Assembly (NCBI GenBank): GCA_023014365.1
Contig: JAEBUN010000006.1
Location: forward strand, 1,550,001 to 1,614,000
Length of the DNA: 64,000 nt
Source of the DNA: Lepiota brunneoincarnata
Taxonomy: Eukaryota > Basidiomycota > Agaricomycetes > Agaricales > Agaricaceae
Reading direction: 5' to 3'
Shown here: positions 56,167-64,000 of the stretch, piece by piece
Numbering within the stretch: position 1 is the first letter of the stretch
How the letters are laid out: the number at the start of each line of letters is the position of its first letter
Made by a program: the position numbers and the translations under genes
The notes under the pieces: model-generated
Told to the model about the DNA's origin: nothing
The model's input: the letters and a program-made list of their open reading frames with translations, nothing else
Databases searched by the model: none

Positions 56167-58244
56167 TGTGACAGAACAAGACACAGGTCACCGGAGAGTC
56201 CCCTAGCAGCGGCAGGAATGCAAGATCGAGGGCAGCTGGAGACAGAGTTAGAGCTATGGAAATATGAAACGATGGAATATAAGCAAGCAGCCATTGAGTT
56301 TCGTTTGCCGCTCACCGAAGAGGAGCAGACACAAAGTCACTAGTCGAGGAGCAAAGAACCAGGAACTAGGATACACAATCGACGGGAAGCGGAGTAAGCC
56401 AGATAACGACTTGAATGGCAGGCATCCTAACCCGAGTTCAATATATACGGTATGGCCGACTTCATTTCATCAAAGAAAGCGGCTCATGCCAGCCCACACT
56501 GTTCCAAGGAACCATCGTTAAGCTCCTCGGCCGCAACGCCAATTCCGGGACAAGCCACAATTGAGACTAACCGGGGCTAGTGGTTCCCGCCCAGATGACA
56601 GTTCTCCTGCAGAGGGGGGATGGCGTCAGTATTATAGTGCATAAATATATCGAAATAGCCTTTAGGCGCGGGGTTGCCTTCCCCAAGGGCACCGTGTTAG
56701 ACCGTATCTCAGCGCTCAGCACTGAGCCCTGTTAGCGAAACTGGCCCTCCACCGACCGTCTTCTTCATCAATCTATCATGTTGTCTGGGTAGAATCTACG
56801 TCTTCCGTTGATTCAGGACCCATTTACTGTTTTTATGACAACCCATCAGCAACTGTACCCCCAGCCGAACTACTTCCCCTCCCTAGATGGACTGGTACAC
56901 TACTCCCATCATCTCTCGACACCTGCTTGACACAAGGGTCTCAATATTTAGTCGGCGAAACGGCCGGAGCGTGGTAGATGGGGATAAAGGTTGCCACGCA
57001 GGCCACACTATCCGCTACATGCCGTGGTGATGGCCGCTTATATGACGCTTAAAGTTGGATAAACTCGTTTAACAGCTGGCGTACTCCTGGGAACTTCGCT
57101 CATTGACACCAGCCGCCAGATGTGTCCGCAGTCGCGATCCAGCGGACGGTCACAGTCGCAACCACCCCCTATTACAGCGGCAAGCTTCCCATAACCCACA
57201 AGCATACTTACACCGAGGGCTTTATCAATCAATCTGAGTCAAAAAAAGAAAGGGGAAAAACTAAACAACACATATACCCTGTGATTGCTAATCAAGGCTC
57301 CGTAGGCATTTTGGCTTACCGATGCACAGCTCAGCAGGAATATCCTAGAGTGTTGCATAGGACTCTCACACTCTCCGTAAGATGCATCTGGGGCCTTGTA
57401 GATTTCAACTTATTATTTTCCAACTGTATTCCACACCTCTCACAACCCTCATCTTCCAAGACAAGCACAACAGTGAAGCCGAATCCTAATGGCCATCAGC
57501 AACAACTTGGAATAAAGACGGCACTTTCCCCTCTACCTCGCTTAGCTCGTCTCGTAGCCGCAGCCGTTGTTCCTTACCCATCACCGCACCTCCCCAGAGC
57601 TCAACCCGCCACCACCACTGTCCGCCACCATCCTGGTACCTGACCCATCCCCCTTGAAGAAAAACCGAGAACAGACGACCTTTGGTCAATCCGGCTAAGA
57701 TACCAACGTAAGGAGCATCTACCGTTTCTCCAATGACCCTCCTCGCCACATTTCTAGCACGTGTGCACGGGAGCGATTACTCGCATAAAGTCGTACCCCG
57801 CAATCTGTTAGACTCGGCCCAGGAATTGACTCATATCGAACCAACTGGGAAATGTGAAATCTGCCAAGCACATAACCCTTCCCTTTGGTCGCACTTGTAA
57901 TCCGTCGCACTTGCAGCCAGTACATGATTAGGGGCGGTCCCAGAACAGCAAGGTTACTCATTCAACCCACACTCCATCATTCGGACATGCCCCCGACGTC
58001 TCCAGTCTTCTAAGCGTCTCGCGAAGGCTCACATCTTCCCATGCAAAGAAACCACCACAATCATCTGGGCCCTGAACCTCGGTGAATATAATCATTTGCT
58101 TGGAGCAACCGGATCAGTGTTCTTCGCTTATTCAAGAACCCGTGCGTTTCCCCTGGACATACAAGACCATGGTAATGCACCGCTTCCCTTCAGCATGGCA
58201 TTCAAATATGGTTCTCGACTAATGGAAGCTTCAGATAATCATAC
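56167..58244. other. Intergenic region between the transporters with two dispersed repeat blocks
   Basis: Block A (about 56311-56702), the 5' flank of transporter 1, recurs at about 63517-63922 and more weakly at about 61020-61390 upstream of transporter 2. Block B (about 57480-57720, C/T-rich with GCCATCAGCAACAAC) resembles about 63285-63510. A 173-codon frame (57122-57643) spans block B and shows no domain, so it is not called. Confidence 0.6.
56311..56702. repeat. Repeat block A, copy 1 (5' flank of MFS transporter 1)
   Basis: Shares long near-identical runs with 63517-63922, for example GAGCAAAGAACCAGGAACT and ATATATACGGTATGGC, ending in both at GGGCACCGTGTTAG. Confidence 0.9.
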
Positions 58245-58500
58245 ACTCAGCAGATCTCTTGCTATTTAGGTGTCATTGAAGATGACGATCAATTGGCCAA
58301 ACCCTCCCGGATACAGGATTTCCGATCCTTGCGTAGAAACTATTGGACATTTTACACATAGCTCTTCCTCGTTGCTGGCCTCTGCTAGTAACTCTTCCAA
58401 AGATGCTTGGGTCGGGAATATGGTCCTAGCCCCCACCTGGTACAGCGATCCTGCTAGACCATGGCCTTCCACCCAGTTTTCGTAAAGGAAAATAGCAACA
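58245..58500 (-). pseudogene. Cytochrome P450 exon 1-2 relic
   Basis: The minus strand reads GGFGQLIVIFNDT followed by an in-frame TAA and IARDL, against GFGQPIIVINDAQIARDL in P450 10; the TAA replaces a Gln codon. Further upstream (about 58440-58490) a piece resembling FYKELG and the end of P450 exon 1 remains. The rest of the gene is gone. It lies next to the downstream side of transporter 2, away from the array. Confidence 0.8.
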
Positions 58501-58581
58501 TTTCATTGAAAATTGGGTGGATATTACAGCGATAACATGGAAGACATTTCACGTCAGTCAAGCAGGCATAGTAGTCGATTG

Positions 58582-60887
58582 TCATAGCGTATACCTAACA
58601 ATAGTTACAGATCGATAAGAAGAAAGACCATCCGGCACCAAAACTCACCTAAACAAAGGACTCTCGCATCCCATCTCCACAAACTCAGCTTGCCGGCTAT
58701 CGTCAATGCCCTCCCTCGCACACTGAGCAATCTTCTTCTTATTCAACCGGTTATAGTCCCACATGACCACAAAACTCAGGACAATCCTGTTTCCAACGAC
58801 GAAATCAGCACACAGTGAAAGAGAGCACAAAGAGAATACGCACGACAATCCCAGCCAGCCTATACATGTCCCGTGCCCGACAAAGAACCTTGGTGGGTCG
58901 AGATAAATAAAAGAAGCACAAATCCCTCCTAAATTACCGATCCCACCAATCGCCGCCAAAGTCACACCCCTCCTAATATCCCCACCCGTTGCACTACTGA
59001 TCCATGCCACGTCGACTGCAAGCGTTGGATAGGCACCCACGGCAGCAAGGACCGCGCCAATGTAAGAGACGCCTGGGCTTGATTGCGTGTAGAGGACAAT
59101 GAAACCTATGAGAGATACCAAGGCAGGGCCGATGATGAAAGGGCCTCGAAGATTGAGTTTGTCGGAGTAGATGCCTACGGCGAGTGTCGCGAAACAGCCT
59201 GCAACAAAGGGAGGGACGGTTAGGAGCTGCGCATTGGCCGCAGAATACCCTTGAAACGGTGTCATTGAATTAGTCCTATGTTATATGTGGATGTGGGGTC
59301 TTCGTACCAAGTTCGTGGACAATGGTAGGGATGAATAAAGCAATGGCATAAATGGGAGTCAAGACACCTAGTAAGTCACGGGGATTAGAGAACAGAGTTT
59401 CCCGGTCCGAGGAGACACACCAATATAAACCCCAGTCTGCAGGTATGTCTTGTAATCCCTCAGAGCTTGCCATACGTATTTGAATTCGAAATGCTTCGCC
59501 ATTCCTTGTTGATCTTCGTTTAACATCGTAATGACAAGCTGCTTCTCGGCTTCGGTCAGGAATCGGGCAGTCTCCGGGAACTGGTGTTCCGTCAGCCGCT
59601 TGTCTTCATAAATGAATTGCTATACTCACATCGTGCATATAGAAGTAGGAGGCAACAGCGACGAGGACAGTCATGATACCCTCGAGGCAGAACTATGCAA
59701 ATCTCTTTTAGGGATTCGGCTGCCTAACTCGAATTAGAGGGCGATTGCTCACAATCCACTGCCATCCATGCAACCCACCAATCCCTTCCATATGTTCGAT
59801 CCCGTAACTGCCATACGACTTCTAAGCATCAATCCCCCTGGGTGAACCAAGAAAAACTTACGCTAGCAGACCACCAAATGCGCCAGCAATCGTAGCCGCT
59901 GAGAAGAATATCGCAACGCGTCTTGCGATATCGCGTTTGCGATACCAAAGCGAAAAATAGAAAACGATCTACGACATCTATTAATATGATGCAAGGAGAG
60001 GGACAAAATGTACTGACTCCGGCGAAAAGTCCAGCTTCCGTAACGCCAAGGAATACGCGAGCACTAGATTTCACATGGTCACAACGAGTTCCCGACACCA
60101 CGTCTTAAAGAACGCACACAATGAGACCTTCGTATGTTTGACAGAGACACATGAGTGTCATGATGATGCCCCATGCAAGCATAGAAGACGGGACTGTGTG
60201 GCAATAAATTTGAGTAGGAATGATAAAAAGAACCGCAAAACTCACTCCATATCGAAGGGCGAATTAATTTTAGAGCGATATTCCTGCAGAGGGTGTGCCA
60301 TTTATGAGTACCTGGCATACTTAGCCGTTGTGATATACCCACGAAGGTATTTCAGCCAGTACATAGGGTGCCTATGGGCAAAAACATCAAGATAGGTCAA
60401 TGCCAAGGCGTCGACCGTTGTAGTGAAGACATACAAAAAAGACAGCCGCGACCTGCCAGACGACGATCAAATCACCGATAGAAGGGAAAGATCGAAATTC
60501 ACATACCACGTTGTACTTTAACCCGGTCAGCTGAGCGTCAGTGCCCATTCCCGCAATACGTGCGTTGCCTGTAATAACCCAAATACACGTTAGCCCATAT
60601 CACCACCCTAATAGACCATACAAACCAATGTTGGCGCGATCCCTATCACCAGCACCGAATTCGCATGAGAAGAAGGGGGACGATATGGGGAGCGAAACTC
60701 ACAAGAAACACAGCAAATATATTACTGTGACCAGTGGCAGCAAGTGCCAATCCATCTTCCTCACTACCCTCTTCTTCTCCTCTTCTGAGTGATTCACCGA
60801 AGATACTCCCTTCGTACTGCCAGCGTCATTGCTGCTGACAGACTGAGGCATGTCTCCAACGTGCTTCTCTCCTACAAGGCCTTTCAT
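58582..60887 (-). CDS. MFS transporter 2, Dal5/Tna1-like, tandem paralogue
   Basis: Starts MKGLVGEKHVGDMPQSVSS at 60887. First exon ends RKMDWHLLPLVTVIYLLCFL. Further exons match transporter 1 closely: RVFLGVTEAGLFAGV (about 60055-60010), TPIYAIALFIPTIVHELG (about 59360-59310), GYSAANAQLLTVPPFVAGCF (about 59250-59195), GIYSDKLNLRGPFIIGPALV (about 59180-59120), ASFIYLDPPRFFVGHGTCIG (about 58920-58865), MWDYNRLNKKKIAQC (about 58765-58720) and a short last exon (stop 58582-58584). Same intron pattern, including the intron after HELG. It arose by tandem duplication with transporter 1, 5' flank included. No frame break seen. Confidence 0.9.
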
Positions 60888-63516
60888 AACTAGAGAACAA
60901 GCTGTAGGTTACCTTACGGGTGGCAGGAATGTAAGGCTCCGTGTAGCCAAGGGAAAAATCTCAAGCGGAGAAAGAGGCACGAAACAACGGATTATAAGCA
61001 AGCAGTCGTCCGGTCCTGTAGCCGTAGTTGTGCGGAAGAGAAGTATAGAGGGAGCACACAGCTGAGGGAACAAAGAACCAGGAAGTAGAATCCGCGATCC
61101 GGCGGGGGCGATAGGTGTCTGTGCCTCCTACGCTTTATTCGGCTGTCCCATCCCGACGTAGGTGCATAATATATATCATGGCTTATTGGGTTGCATCAGA
61201 GGAACTGGCCGTGGCACCATTCCAGATTGTTCCAGGGAACCCTCGCTCAGTAGTCGGCTCCCCGGTCTCAGCGTCAACCTGGGTGTAAATCGACAGCTTC
61301 GGGAGGGCTGCGGAGACCAAGGTTCGTGATTCTCGCATGGAACGTGGGTCGTCCTGCAGAGACGGAATAGACAATGGCAATCAATCCAAGGTCCTAACAA
61401 GGAATATTTCGAAGACTCCGGAGCCGAATAAGGGGAAGCCAGTTAATGGTGAAAGGATGGGCAGACTTGCATATTTGTGCGTGTTTGTTGGTCACCAAAC
61501 CGATTCCCTCTGACGGCAGACCGGCGGTTGACCCACTGGTGACTGAATATCATTATGGTGGTCTGGTACGTAGCTTGGACATTGGAAAAGGTGACGCTGG
61601 TGGTTCCCTGCTTGATATGAACAATGTTAAAGATAGTTCAATTCACGCTCTGGTAATTGTTCCCATCTGGAAGTACCTAAAAATATACATACAGCTAATG
61701 CCAACAGGGACGATTCAATACCTTTTCACACGTTTGGTCTTCAGGCAAAAATCATGAGCGCTGTTATCTCGGATCTCAGTCATTCCATACCTAGAAGCCC
61801 AATCGCCTGTACATTTTGTTCATCCAGCTGCCACAGGAACCGCTGCGCCGCGGCATGTCCTTTTTGATGCTGAACTTATGATCCTTACTCTTTTCCATCT
61901 CAATCAGCTGTCGGAAAGTTCCTTGCTCCAGTGGCAGTGGTCCTCTCTTTGTAGAGAGAGCGCGTGCATAGAGCAGCTGAACCGAGTTTATCGCTCACAA
62001 GTTTGCAGAAGCACGGGTTAAGCCGTACACCGAGGAACGAAGAGGGCAGCCCCCCCCGCACAAGTCCATAACAGCACAGAACATTGTCTCAGCGAGAACT
62101 CAGTCTTAGAGTCGTCGCATGATCGATGGTTCAATACAGCTTCCCAGGCCGATGTGACCAAGGGTCCGTCGTTAATTAACCAAACTGACTTCTGGTAAGA
62201 AGCACGTCCCGTCTTCCGTGTCGCCGCTACCCACCCAATGAATCATAGTCTGCTGCGAGGTGATGCAATCCGGCACTTTTTCCCAATCAGGGGTCAGAAG
62301 GTCCCCCATCTCGCCTGTACATCCCTCACTAATCCAACGTTGCACCATACCTTTTAATAATCAGCATATGGAGTGCTACACGACAACAATTCTCAGCTGG
62401 GCTCAGGCCAGAGGTTTGAACGTTCGGCGTTCATCGGCACCACCTGATAGAGACAACGGGCAGTTGCCGTGATATTGGCACCTCCTTATCTGTTACAACT
62501 TCAGAATCAGCTCCGTAGTTGTTATCACAATTCTAGCGCTGACCCATTCATCTAGGTGTGTTGCACATGGTGAGGGCGGTCGTCCATATGGCCTTTTAGT
62601 AGGGGCTACACCTTGGAAGGTTAGCTCTCCTCAGGTGATGATGCACATTTCCTTTCAACCCTTCCCCACCCTCTTCTAAAACCGTCCTTCCACCGACATA
62701 TTGAACTATTTCGCGCAGGTTGGATGTGGTGTTCTTTTTTTCGAATCAGAACTTATTTATAGACACCTGGTCACCGCAAGGGGCTCAATACGACAATTGA
62801 ATCGACGGATGCTCATGGCAGAAGGTGGTGAGTGGGGGTTGGAGTTCCTGCCCGGGTCGCTTGCCGTGATGTGTGGAGTTGAACAAAGTTCCCCTGAGCA
62901 CTTGTGCAGGTCGACGTCGGTCATCGGGACCACAATTGCGGCCCCACACCTGTTACAATAGCAAGTTTACAACGACCTACAGGCTGTACAAATTAATTTT
63001 AACGAAAATCGTATTCAAGCGAAATAGACCGGCGTGCACATGCACAGCAATCAAGCTTCAGCGGATAGCTCAGTTTACCAAATGCGCAGAAAAAGCTAGA
63101 GTTGTACGCGCAACCTTCATCGATTCATCTCTCTCTGCAGACGTGTCTGGGGCCTGGTAGTCGGACAGTCCCCCAAACACGCATCTGAGCCGGTCACCAT
63201 TGCTTTCCCCGCCCATTTTCGTTCTCTCGACCCCACATACTCCCAAGAAATGGGTGGAACCCAGATCCAAGCGAAAACCAAAATCCAATATCGTTGTCAA
63301 AATCCATCAGCAGCAACAAACGAAGACACTTTCTCCCCCCTCCTCTTCCTCGTTTAGCTCTCGCCGTACTCGTAGTTGTTGTTTCCTTTCCCCTCCCTCG
63401 TTTGGAGGTGCCGCTTCCACCACCACGGCCACGACTTGCTGACATCCCAGTACCCGATCCACCTCCTGGACAAGCTAAGACCATAGACCCTTGGTTAATT
63501 CATGCAAGACGCCTTA
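60888..63516. other. Right-hand intergenic region, no gene recognised
   Basis: Contains the 5' flank of transporter 2 (weak block A, about 61020-61390, with AAAGAACCAGGAAGTAG and TTGTTCCAGGGAACCCTCGC) and block B copy 2 (about 63285-63510). Open frames at 61446-61757 and 62260-62961 lack recognisable content. Segments near 62420-62500 and 62920-62960 resemble each other slightly (CATCGG-ACCAC followed by CTGTTACAA). Confidence 0.5.
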
Positions 63517-63922
63517 CCGCCCACCGAAGGGAAGCAGACACAAAGTCGCCGGTCGAAGGAGCAAAGAACCAGGAACTGGGATACACAGTCGACGGGAAGC
63601 GGAGTAGGCCAGATGGCGACCTGAATGGCAGGCGTCTCCCCGGATTCACATTCGAGTGCGATATATACGGTATGGCTGATTTCATTCCATCAAAGAAATT
63701 GCTCATGCCAGCCTACACTGTTCCAAGGAACCATCGTTCAGCTCCCCGGCCGCAATGCCAAATTCGGGACAAGACACAATTGAGATTAAGCGGGGGCTAG
63801 TGGTTCCCACCCAGATTGACAGTTGTCCTGCAGAGGGGGGAATGGAGTCGATATTATAAAGCATAAATATATCGAAATAACATTTAGGCGCTGGGTTGGC
63901 TCCCCCAAGGGCACCGTGTTAG
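63517..63922. repeat. Repeat block A, copy 2 (orphan transporter 5' flank)
   Basis: Same orientation as 56311-56702 and very similar over about 390 bases. In copy 1 the transporter ATG lies about 145 bases to the left. Here block B is there instead and no transporter exon follows. Confidence 0.88.
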
Positions 63923-64000
63923 TGTTGCCCGCAACCTCGTGCTCAGAACTGAATAACGACTGTACTATTGCGTGGACGCATCCAAGCCTCTATCTAGGAT

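Noticed and set aside
57122..57643. 173-codon plus-strand frame between the transporters
   Set aside because: No domain, low-complexity C-terminus, and it overlaps repeat block B, whose other copy does not keep the frame.
62400..62960. Tandem repeat around the CATCGG-ACCAC segments
   Set aside because: Similarity is short and gapped; not supported without a proper alignment.
63058..63110. tRNA-like A box (TAGCTCAGTTT) in AGCGGATAGCTCAG
   Set aside because: No B box (GGTTCGANTCC type) and no acceptor-stem pairing follow at the right distance.

Overview
The window is nuclear DNA of a filamentous fungus, almost certainly an Agaricomycete (Basidiomycota). The genes are cut by many 50-60 bp GT-AG introns. 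The P450s, the integrase-like gene, the ARMC8/Vid28-type protein and the Dal5-like transporters are all of mushroom type. The style of the P450 family suggests Cantharellales/Ceratobasidiaceae, but that is only a guess. No rRNA, tRNA or CRISPR was recognised. Exon boundaries are read by eye, so gene ends are given with more confidence than internal junctions.

Layout. (1) 1-7097: a minus-strand Ty3/gypsy chromovirus cut by the left window edge. It has a right-hand LTR (6768-7097), a leader ORF, gag, pol with a chromodomain, and an extra double zinc-knuckle ORF after pol. Its primer-binding site matches the predicted 5' end of its own RNA, as in Tf1/sushi self-priming elements. (2) 7093-11215: a divergent pair, a Cys-rich gene with an acidic tail (minus) and a DDE integrase-like gene (plus) that carries three TGA codons. 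(3) 11894-15745: a broken P450 pseudogene split by a foreign insert of about 1.9 kb. (4) 16129-21538: two conserved housekeeping genes on the minus strand, a GID/CTLH ubiquitin-ligase subunit (ARMC8/Vid28-like) and malate synthase. (5) 24223-53258: nine more P450 genes of the same family, eight on minus and one (44697-46862) on plus. Four of them (29282-42512) lie in direct repeats of about 3.5-3.8 kb that include the intergenic DNA. (6) 53855-60887: two tandem Dal5/Tna1-like MFS transporters with a P450 exon relic between them. (7) 60888-64000: repeat-bearing DNA with an orphan third copy of the transporters' 5' flank.

The P450 array with two organic-anion/vitamin-type transporters is a lineage-specific xenobiotic or secondary-metabolism neighbourhood that grew by tandem duplication. 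No backbone synthase (PKS, NRPS, terpene cyclase) is visible, so it is not a canonical biosynthetic cluster. ARMC8/Vid28 and malate synthase both belong to carbon-source switching.

Quality warning. Malate synthase and P450s 2, 4, 5 and 6 carry many single-base frame breaks. In my by-eye alignment every one is an extra base, which points to insertion-type sequencing error rather than true gene death. The retrotransposon ORFs are nearly clean.
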